A stretch of 6,384 nt of DNA from Bacteroidales bacterium (GTDB lineage: Bacteria; Bacteroidota; Bacteroidia; Bacteroidales; UBA932). Below, in pieces: positions 1 to 5,829 of the stretch. The position numbers and the translations under genes were made by a program. The stretch is from assembly GCA_024689525.1 (NCBI GenBank), contig JAILDI010000144.1, positions 1 through 6,384 on the forward strand, read 5' to 3'. Under the pieces are notes generated by a model that searched no databases, was not told the origin of the DNA, and saw only the letters and a list, made by a program, of their open reading frames with translations. Within the stretch, counting starts at the first letter, position 1. Each line of letters opens with the position of its first letter.

Positions 1-1
1 A

Positions 2-1015
2 GATATCGACCCGAAAGGAATCGTCCCCACGGTGGGGTCGATGCAGGGGAGTATGACCAGCATCCTGGAATGCTCCCAGCTGGATCCCCGGAAGGACACG
101 ATCCTGTATATCTGCCCGGGCTTTTCGGCCCACGGAAGGCAGCCGGACATCCTTGGGATCAAGAACGAGATTTTCGATATCTATGAGTACAGGGCGGAGA
201 AACTGCGTCCCAAGTTGGAGAGCTATTTCTCCCGGGGCAACATTGCCGCAATCCTGTATTCCAATCCCAATAATCCCGCGTGGATATGCCTCACTGAGGA
301 GGAACTTCAGACTATTGGCGAGTTAGCTACCGAATACGACGTGATTGTGCTTGAGGATATGGCCTATCTGTGTATGGACTTCCGCAAGGATATGTCCGTG
401 CCTTATGAGCCGCCGTTCCAGAGCACTGTGGCAAGGTATACGGACAATTACGTTATACTGCTTTCCGCTTCCAAGATTTTCAGTTATGCGGGTGAGAGAA
501 TTGCAATCGCCTGTATTTCGGATAAACTGTACCAGAGGGAGTATCCAGCTCTGAAGGGAAAGTGGGGGATTGCGCGCTTTGGCGACAATTTCATCCTGAA
601 CTATCTGTACGTGAATACGTCGGGTGCTTCACATTCCGCCCAGTACGCTTTCTCCGCAATGATGGAGGCGGCTGTGGAAGGCCGGTACAGCTTTGTGAAG
701 GAGCTCCGCAATTATGGCTTCCGGGCGCATCGCAGCCGCGAGATCTTCGACGCCAACGGCTTCCACCTGGTGTACGACAAGGATATGGAGCAGACTATTT
801 CCGACGGCTTCTTCTACACTGTGGAATATAAGTCTTTGAGCAACCGCGAACTGCTGGAAGGTCTGCTGCGCTGCGGCATCATCGCCATACCTCTGAATAC
901 CACCGGAAGCGGCCAGTGCGGCATTCGCGTGTGCGTTTCCCGCCTTCTGGACGATGCGGATTTCGAGCTTCTGGACCGCAATCTTAAACTGTTTGTAAAA
1001 CTTGTAGAGCAATGA
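2..1015 (+). CDS. PLP-dependent aminotransferase, class I/II (5'-truncated)
   Basis: This is the C-terminal part, 337 residues, of a cytoplasmic fold-type I aminotransferase that moves an amino group between an amino acid and a 2-oxo acid using pyridoxal phosphate. The frame is open to the left edge, so roughly 80-100 residues are missing by comparison with the family's usual length (estimate). The GTG at 32 lies inside the cofactor-binding stretch GSMQGS and is not a real start. Visible motifs, in order: GSMQGS (35-52); NPNNPAW (263-283), equivalent to the family's NPxNPTG; EDMAY, the Asp/Tyr region that contacts the pyridoxal ring; SASKIFSYAGER, whose Lys at 473-475 is the predicted Schiff-base residue; and GIRVCVSR near the end, whose Arg at 926-928 should bind the substrate carboxylate. 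The stop overlaps the next gene's ATG by 4 bases, so the two are co-translated. Substrate specificity cannot be read. The family call is firm. Confidence 0.93.
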   Translation, partial: DIDPKGIVPTVGSMQGSMTSILECSQLDPRKDTILYICPGFSAHGRQPDILGIKNEIFDIYEYRAEKLRPKLESYFSRGNIAAILYSNPNNPAWICLTEEELQTIGELATEYDVIVLEDMAYLCMDFRKDMSVPYEPPFQSTVARYTDNYVILLSASKIFSYAGERIAIACISDKLYQREYPALKGKWGIARFGDNFILNYLYVNTSGASHSAQYAFSAMMEAAVEGRYSFVKELRNYGFRAHRSREIFDANGFHLVYDKDMEQTISDGFFYTVEYKSLSNRELLEGLLRCGIIAIPLNTTGSGQCGIRVCVSRLLDDADFELLDRNLKLFVKLVEQ

Positions 1016-2304
1016 AGTTTGTTTCTGCCGACGAGGCCGTAAAACTGGTTCGCAGCGGGGATACCATCGCCTGCCAGGGCGGTGCTTCGGTGCCCGTGCT
1101 TCTTCAGGAGGCGCTGGCCCGCAGGCACAACGAGTTGAGGAATGTAACCATCACTTCCGGCTTTAACGTGCACAAGGATCCGGCGCCTTTCTGCAAGCCG
1201 GAATACAAGGATTCCTTCCTTGTGAACAGTATATTCATTTCCGCCGACCAGCGCGCCCACGTGGCGGCCGGTTATGGGTCGATGACGCCCGCATTTCTGG
1301 GCGAGGTGCCTGGGATGTTCCGCCGCGGAGAGTTCCCCGTGGACGTGGCGTTCATCGTGTGCTCGATGCCGGACGAGAATGGCTATTGCAGCTTTGGAAT
1401 ATCGGCCGATATTGCCGTGGCAGCTGCTGAGGTTGCCCGTGTGGTGATTGCCGAGGTGAGCCCCAACATCCCTTATCTGTATGGCGACTGCCTCATCCAC
1501 GAGAGCAAGATCTCGGCGGCAGTGCTGTGCGATGTGGCTCCGTTTGCGATGACCTTTGGCGAGCCCACTCCCATCGAGGCTGCCATCGGCGCTAATGTGG
1601 CGTCGCAGATTCCGGACGGCGCCTGCCTGCAGATCGGCGTGGGAGGCATTCCCAATGCGGTTCTGAACGGCATCAAGCACCATCAGCATCTGGGCCTTCA
1701 CACGGAGGCTATGACCGACGGGGTGATACGCCTGATGAAAGAAGGCGTCATCGACAATTCCCTTAAGAAAGTGCGCCCGGGCGTGAGCGTTGCGGCTCTG
1801 GCCATCGGCTCCAAGGAGATGTACGAATACATCGACCATAACCATACGATGGAGTTCTTCGACGTGGCTTACACCAACGATCCTTTCCTGATTGCGCAGA
1901 ATCCGCGCGCCTGTGCCATCAATTCCGCCATCGAGGTGGACCTCACGGGCCAGATCTGTGCCGATTCGATAGGGGAGATGGTGTTCTCCAGCGTCGGCGG
2001 CCAGCACGACTTTATGTATGGCTGTGCGCTTTCCGAAGGCGGTCGCACCTTCATTGCGCTGCCTTCGCGCACCGCCAAGGGCAAGGCCAAGATAGTGCCC
2101 ACGCTGACGCCCGGCGCCGGTGTGGTTACCACGCGCTTCCAAACGCAGTACGTCGCCACGGAGCACGGCATTGTCTATCTGCGTGGCAAGAGCCTCGCGG
2201 AGCGCGCCAAGCTCCTCATCTCCATCGCCCACCCGGACGACAGGGAAGAGTTGGAGCGTGCCGCCTGCAGGCGCTTCGGCTACAGCTTCCTGCGATTGAA
2301 ATAA
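1012..2304 (+). CDS. Acetyl-CoA hydrolase/transferase family CoA-transferase (4-hydroxybutyrate CoA-transferase-like)
   Basis: This is a complete 430-residue cytoplasmic CoA-transferase that would swap CoA between an acyl-CoA and a free acid such as acetate through a glutamyl-CoA thioester. The length fits the 4-hydroxybutyrate/butyryl-CoA:acetate transferase branch (about 430-440 residues) rather than the longer succinyl-CoA:acetate type. The N-terminal half has the expected GDTIACQGG stretch (16-24) and PDENGYCSFG (120-129). The C-terminal half has the oxyanion-loop motif GVGGIPNAV (209-217), then LHTEAMTDG, in which Glu232 (codon 1705-1707) is the predicted catalytic glutamate. Towards the end come TPGAGVVTTR and ATEHGIVYLRGKS, typical of the C-terminal domain. 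The ATG is fixed by the ATGA overlap with the aminotransferase stop, which implies translational coupling. No frameshift or missing key residue is seen. Pairing with an aminotransferase suggests amino-acid fermentation, but the acyl substrate is unknown. A pure acyl-CoA hydrolase activity is the alternative and is less likely. Confidence 0.93.
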   Translation: MKFVSADEAVKLVRSGDTIACQGGASVPVLLQEALARRHNELRNVTITSGFNVHKDPAPFCKPEYKDSFLVNSIFISADQRAHVAAGYGSMTPAFLGEVPGMFRRGEFPVDVAFIVCSMPDENGYCSFGISADIAVAAAEVARVVIAEVSPNIPYLYGDCLIHESKISAAVLCDVAPFAMTFGEPTPIEAAIGANVASQIPDGACLQIGVGGIPNAVLNGIKHHQHLGLHTEAMTDGVIRLMKEGVIDNSLKKVRPGVSVAALAIGSKEMYEYIDHNHTMEFFDVAYTNDPFLIAQNPRACAINSAIEVDLTGQICADSIGEMVFSSVGGQHDFMYGCALSEGGRTFIALPSRTAKGKAKIVPTLTPGAGVVTTRFQTQYVATEHGIVYLRGKSLAERAKLLISIAHPDDREELERAACRRFGYSFLRLK

Positions 2305-2312
2305 TTTTTTCA

Positions 2313-2320
2313 TATCTTTG
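2313..2320 (+). promoter_or_regulatory. Bacteroidota-type -7 box (TATCTTTG) of the phosphodiester glycosidase-phosphatase gene
   Basis: TATCTTTG matches the Bacteroidota TAnnTTTG -7 consensus exactly and lies 20 bases before the ATG at 2341. That places transcription start about 15 bases or fewer upstream of the gene. No convincing TTTG -33 element lies at the usual 19-21 base distance: a TTG at 2296-2298 is only 14 bases away. The leader (about 2326-2340) is AT-rich with no Shine-Dalgarno sequence, as is usual in this phylum. It shows the gene can be transcribed independently of the aminotransferase/CoA-transferase pair. Confidence 0.6.
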
Positions 2321-2340
2321 TATCTGTTAATCAAATAACG

Positions 2341-4512
2341 ATGAAAAGATACATTCTCGCTATCGCTGCGCTGGTTCTCGGCGCAACAGTGTGGGCACAG
2401 CCCCAGGAGGGCGGTCCCTGGACCAAAACCCAGATTGTCGACGGCATCACCTACTATGAGTTCCGCGGGCAGGACAGCATTTCCGGCGCGCCGCAGGAAG
2501 TGTTCATCATCGACTGGGATATGTCCAACCCGTCGTACGCACTGCGCTACACCTGGACGCCGGAAATGACCGTCACGTCGTCGGTATTCCGCAGGGAAAA
2601 CGCCATCGTGGCCCTGAATGCGGCGTACGAGCCGGAATCCACGGCCATCAAGGTGGGCGGCCACCTGTACTCCTGTATGCCCAAGGACACCGTGATGACA
2701 ACCCCGGTGCCCAACTGGAAGAGCGAGGGAGCGGTATATGTCGATGACTCCGGCCGCAACGTAAGGATCGCCTTCGACGGCAGGGGCAGGAGCATCGCCC
2801 AGCAGCGGGAATTCTACGGCTCATCTACCTGGGACAATATGTTCACCAGCGCGCCGATGCTCATTGACAACTTCAATCCCGTGGGCGCATTCTTCGTGGA
2901 CAGCACCCTTACCAAGGAGCAGCTCAAGGAGTTTAACTATGAGGATCCCATCCGCCACCAAGGCGTGAGGCACCCCCGCACCGCAGTAGCCATCACCAAA
3001 GACAACCATTTTCTGATGTTTGCTGTCGATGGCCGAAAGAAGGGGATCAGCGAGGGCATGTCGGCCAGGGAACTCACACGTTTCATCGAACACTATTTCC
3101 ATCCTCAGTATGCCCTGAATATGGACGGCGGCGGCTCCACAACCATGTGCGTCCGCGGCCAGGGAGACCCTCGGACACACGTCGTGAATTACCCCACTGG
3201 CAACAAGCAGCACGACCACGCCGGCGAGCGCAGTCTGTTCTCGCATTTCTGCATCGTGGAAGTGCCCGCCAATCCCCGCACGGACGTCCGCGAGGAGGTC
3301 CTGGCCGACTGGAACAAATCCTCCGGCCTGGACTGCGTATACGATATGTCGCCCAAGGCATCGACCCCTGCCCCCAAGGGCTATGAGGCCACTTACGTAA
3401 GCCATTACGGCCGCCACGGCTCCCGCTACGCATACACCGCAAAGGCATACACTGTGCTTCTGGATATGCTCCGGGAAGGCGCCGACAACGACAATCTCAC
3501 CCCCTACGGCACTGAGCTCCTCAGCCGTCTTTCGGAGTTCTGGGACTACGCTCAATATCGCGTAGGAGACCTTACTCCGCTTGGCTGGCAGCAGCATCAG
3601 TACATCGCCAAGACTATGGTGGAATCGTTCCCCAAGGCCTTTGGCAAGGGTAGCCTGGTGGACGCGTGCTCATCGGCATCGACCAGGTCGATAGTGAGTA
3701 TGTCGTCGTTCCTTTCCTCCATCTCCAGGAATGCACCCAAGGCCGATGTCTACGCGCACCAGGGCATTATGGACGTTCAGGCTACAAGGCCGAACCAGGG
3801 CGGTAGCAATCCCTTCCGCTATAAGGGCCCGGATACCGTATTCCCTTATGCGGAGAGCTCGGAGGAGTTCTTCCTGCGCCGTTTCCCCAACTACAACGAC
3901 GTTCTGGAGCGTATGTTCAAGGACCCGGAGAAAGCCGTGGGCAGCCGTAGGATTTACGACGACGTTTTCTTCAACCTGTATATGCTGGTGGGCGGAATGA
4001 ACAGCATTCCGGAGGAGGTGCGCTTCGACGTCAGCGGGCTCGTCACCCGTGAAGAATACGCACTGTTATGGGAGGCCGATAATTACGAGCGCCTCCGCGA
4101 ATACCTCCGGTACAGGACTGCCTGCTCGTCGATTGTTCAAGACGTCATCGACAAAGCCGATGCACGCCTGGCCGATGGCAGCCACGGGGCCGACCTCCGC
4201 TTCGGCCACGACCACGTGGTTATGTCCCTGCTGATGATTATGGACATCGACGATTTCGCCAAGTATCCATCGAACCCCGACAATCTGGTGGAAGTGTTCC
4301 AGACCTTCCGCTCCTGCATGGCCACCAACCTGCAGTTCGTATTCTACACTCCCAAGAAGTGCTCCCGCGGCGATGCTGAACCCCTGGTGAAGATTCTCCT
4401 CAACGGCGAGGAAGCCCGTTTCGGCTCCCTCCAGCCCTACGACGGCCCCTACTATCGCTGGAGCGAGCTCAAGTACTACCTGCTTTCCCGCATCGCTATT
4501 TTCGTGGACTAA
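2341..4512 (+). CDS. Exported two-domain fusion: phosphodiester glycosidase (NAGPA/DUF2233) + histidine acid phosphatase
   Basis: This is a 723-residue protein in one uninterrupted frame. A Sec signal peptide covers about residues 1-19 (MKRY charged start, hydrophobic core, VWA before the cleavage site), so it acts in the periplasm or outside. Residues about 75-305 form a phosphodiester alpha-GlcNAcase-type domain: ALNAAY (91-96), HPRTAVAI (211-218), FAVDGR (227-232), SEGMS (237-241) and the hallmark ALNMDGGGSTTM (258-269). In the human uncovering enzyme this domain removes GlcNAc from a phosphodiester on mannose 6-phosphate. After a short linker, residues about 348-723 form a histidine acid phosphatase: RHGSR (358-362) with nucleophile His359, DLTPLGWQQH (410-419), conserved Arg449, and GHDH (622-625) with His623 and proton-donor Asp624. 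Both domains keep their key motifs, so both may be active. Inferred role: stepwise release of sugar and then phosphate from a glycosyl phosphodiester. The phosphatase half has HD rather than the HAE of MINPP phytases, so phytase activity is not assumed. The gene is convergent with the serpin gene, with 8 bases between stops. Confidence 0.92.
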   Translation: MKRYILAIAALVLGATVWAQPQEGGPWTKTQIVDGITYYEFRGQDSISGAPQEVFIIDWDMSNPSYALRYTWTPEMTVTSSVFRRENAIVALNAAYEPESTAIKVGGHLYSCMPKDTVMTTPVPNWKSEGAVYVDDSGRNVRIAFDGRGRSIAQQREFYGSSTWDNMFTSAPMLIDNFNPVGAFFVDSTLTKEQLKEFNYEDPIRHQGVRHPRTAVAITKDNHFLMFAVDGRKKGISEGMSARELTRFIEHYFHPQYALNMDGGGSTTMCVRGQGDPRTHVVNYPTGNKQHDHAGERSLFSHFCIVEVPANPRTDVREEVLADWNKSSGLDCVYDMSPKASTPAPKGYEATYVSHYGRHGSRYAYTAKAYTVLLDMLREGADNDNLTPYGTELLSRLSEFWDYAQYRVGDLTPLGWQQHQYIAKTMVESFPKAFGKGSLVDACSSASTRSIVSMSSFLSSISRNAPKADVYAHQGIMDVQATRPNQGGSNPFRYKGPDTVFPYAESSEEFFLRRFPNYNDVLERMFKDPEKAVGSRRIYDDVFFNLYMLVGGMNSIPEEVRFDVSGLVTREEYALLWEADNYERLREYLRYRTACSSIVQDVIDKADARLADGSHGADLRFGHDHVVMSLLMIMDIDDFAKYPSNPDNLVEVFQTFRSCMATNLQFVFYTPKKCSRGDAEPLVKILLNGEEARFGSLQPYDGPYYRWSELKYYLLSRIAIFVD

Positions 4513-4520
4513 CGGGCTGT

Positions 4521-5756
4521 CTACTTATTGCTGAATCGTCCTGCGAACAGCACCGCGCCGGTGCTGCGCTCGCTGATTACATAAAGGAAAGGATGGTCGG
4601 CGTGGAAGTAGATGATGGGATCCGGCATTCCCACTGAGGTGGTCCGGTACATGCCGGCGCTGGAGATGGCGGCGGCTTCCGTGCCTTCCTCATCGACCTT
4701 GATCTTTGCGTCCTGCTGGACAAAGCTCAGATAGGCTGCATCTTCCGACATAGGGGAGAAATCCGCTGCAGGGGTAAAGGAGAGAGGCATACCCATTTCG
4801 GAGAGGAGGTCGTTGAGGACAATCTTGTAGGTGGTTTCGAAGCGGGGAAGCCAGAGGTTCACCTTGCTGTAGTGGAAGCTCTTGCTGAATTCATCCCAGG
4901 AGGTGCCCTGGAGGAAGGAGACGGCATCGGCCACGGTGTAACCGCTGTTGGGGAGCAAAACCGTCATACTGTATGCGCTATTGCCATAGTTCAGCCTTAC
5001 GGCGTTGAACTGCTTTCCGGTGTAATGGAGGAAGTCGGATTCCTGGCACATCATAGTGACTTTGGACTTTTTGCCGTCCTCCGCGGTGAAGTCCATCTGC
5101 TCGGAGAACTCTTTCTTGAAGGGGCTGGCCCATTTGCTCTTGAAATAAAGGGCGTTCAGAAGATAGGCCATCATTTCCGGGGAAACTTCGTCCAGGATCT
5201 TGGGAATCATTCCTTCCGTGTGGGAGGAGCACCAGTCGTTGATGTACTGGGCCGTACCTTTGACATCGTAAAAGCTCTTATTCGCCACTTCCGCCTGATA
5301 GTACTTGCTCACGGTTTCCCTGTACTGCTTGTTCAGCTTGCACTCCTCGTTGAGGATAATTGCATTGGCGATGGACAGCTTAGTTTCTTTATCCACCTCC
5401 GGGAGCTGGGAGAGCATGGCAAGGCAGTACTCGTTCACAGCCTCTGCGCCATCCGCTCCATAGCCGAGCACCGAGGAAATCTCGGCGGCGGTATCTCCGG
5501 CGGCCCCTTCCAGTATCATTCCAAGTAGGAATTGCATACTCAGGGGGGAGATCATATAGTCTTTGGTCTCCACTGCGTTCACCTTGCCAAGGAAGTTGAA
5601 GGCAAAGGTGTTGCCGGTGGTAACGAATTCGGTTTGGGCTTTGGTGAGGGTGATATCCTTGCGCGGATTGGGGTTCTCCTCGCCTGTGTTGGCCGTTTTG
5701 TCGCACGAGGAGGCAGTGCAGGCAAGGAGTGCAAAAAGAATCAGAATCTGTTTCAT
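4521..5756 (-). CDS. Serpin (serine/cysteine protease inhibitor), predicted lipoprotein
   Basis: This is a 411-residue serpin, a suicide inhibitor that traps a protease after cleavage of its reactive-centre loop. The signal sequence ends in a lipobox, with Cys18 (TASSC) the likely lipidated residue and Cys13 (LLAC) an alternative, so the protein is probably anchored to the outer membrane. A linker of about 25 residues precedes the fold. Serpin signatures in order: ISPLSM (69-74), GAAGDTAAEI (84-93), YINDW (171-175), LNALYFKSKW (200-209), and LWLPRF followed by a GM-x(10)-DFSPM stretch. The loop hinge is EEGTEAAA (356-363), the consensus of inhibitory members, followed by HADHPFLYVI (385-394) and the C-terminal TGAVLFAGRF. 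The distance from hinge Gly358 to the HPF motif is about six residues more than in ovalbumin-type serpins, so P1 cannot be fixed; Arg371-Thr372 and nearby bonds are candidates. The ATG at 5756 is chosen over a TTG two codons upstream because it follows the promoter closely and starts a normal signal peptide. Host or microbial proteases are possible targets. Confidence 0.94.
   Translation of the reverse strand: MKQILILFALLACTASSCDKTANTGEENPNPRKDITLTKAQTEFVTTGNTFAFNFLGKVNAVETKDYMISPLSMQFLLGMILEGAAGDTAAEISSVLGYGADGAEAVNEYCLAMLSQLPEVDKETKLSIANAIILNEECKLNKQYRETVSKYYQAEVANKSFYDVKGTAQYINDWCSSHTEGMIPKILDEVSPEMMAYLLNALYFKSKWASPFKKEFSEQMDFTAEDGKKSKVTMMCQESDFLHYTGKQFNAVRLNYGNSAYSMTVLLPNSGYTVADAVSFLQGTSWDEFSKSFHYSKVNLWLPRFETTYKIVLNDLLSEMGMPLSFTPAADFSPMSEDAAYLSFVQQDAKIKVDEEGTEAAAISSAGMYRTTSVGMPDPIIYFHADHPFLYVISERSTGAVLFAGRFSNK
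4548..4566. other. Perfect 8-bp hairpin inside the serpin 3' end, near the convergent stops
   Basis: CAGCACCG-CGC-CGGTGCTG forms an 8-bp, GC-rich stem with a 3-base loop. It lies 35 bases past the stop of the fusion gene and within the last 50 bases of the serpin coding region, where it encodes the conserved STGAVL strand. On neither strand is it followed by a T-run, so it is not a standard intrinsic terminator. Because the two genes converge with only 8 bases between stops and no other hairpin is seen, it may help end or stabilise the fusion-gene transcript. It may also be a by-product of the coding sequence. Confidence 0.35.
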
Positions 5757-5770
5757 ATTCAATTATGCGT

Positions 5771-5785
5771 TTTGCAATTGGCAAA
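5771..5785. promoter_or_regulatory. Inverted repeat TTTGC-N5-GCAAA between divergent genes
   Basis: TTTGC (5771-5775) and GCAAA (5781-5785) are perfect inverted repeats with a 5-base spacer. The site overlaps the serpin -7 box and predicted start, and also covers the putative -33 element of the divergent gene. That position would suit a dimeric repressor acting on both genes. The arms are only 5 bases long and AT-rich, so chance is a real possibility. Confidence 0.3.
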
Positions 5786-5809
5786 TGTACTGAAAGATGA
5801 TTATATTTA
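5778..5809 (+). promoter_or_regulatory. Possible promoter of the PLD-like gene
   Basis: TATATTTA (5802-5809) differs from TAnnTTTG only at the last base, and a TTG (5778-5780) lies 21 bases upstream. The start would be near 5815, about 15 bases before the ATG at 5830. It interleaves with the serpin promoter on the other strand, so the two probably compete or share control. It is weaker than the other two promoter calls. Confidence 0.4.
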
Positions 5810-5812
5810 CAA
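5782..5812 (-). promoter_or_regulatory. Bacteroidota-type promoter of the serpin gene
   Basis: Read on the - strand, TACATTTG (5789 to 5782) matches TAnnTTTG exactly, and a TTG (5812 to 5810) lies 20 bases upstream, the normal -33 spacing. Transcription would start near 5776, giving a leader of about 20 bases before the ATG at 5756. This supports that ATG over the TTG at 5762. Confidence 0.6.
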
Positions 5813-5829
5813 GGTTTTTTCAAATCAGT

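Noticed and set aside
32..34. GTG as a start codon for the aminotransferase
   Set aside because: The frame is open upstream to the window edge and the codon falls inside the conserved GSMQGS cofactor-binding stretch, so the real start is outside the window.
2267..2310. Possible terminator for the CoA-transferase: GCAGG/CCTGC arms followed by a T-run at 2305-2310
   Set aside because: The 5-bp stem has a 17-base loop, lies wholly inside the coding region, and is separated from the T-run by about 11 bases. It is too weak to call.
814..2664. A 616-codon open frame on the - strand, antisense to the CoA-transferase and the flanking genes
   Set aside because: Its translation is rich in His, Arg and Gly, with no recognisable domain. 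It is fully antisense to a CoA-transferase with clear catalytic motifs. The open frame reflects codon bias in GC-rich DNA.
2821..3597. A 258-codon - strand open frame inside the fusion gene
   Set aside because: It is antisense to well-supported domain motifs (NMDGGGS, RHGSR), and its product shows no family features.
4872..5528. A 218-codon + strand open frame opposite the serpin
   Set aside because: The serpin frame on the other strand has every family signature across this stretch. The + strand product resembles nothing known.
5760..5762. TTG as the serpin start
   Set aside because: An ATG two codons downstream gives a standard MKQ signal-peptide start and fits the short leader from the predicted promoter.
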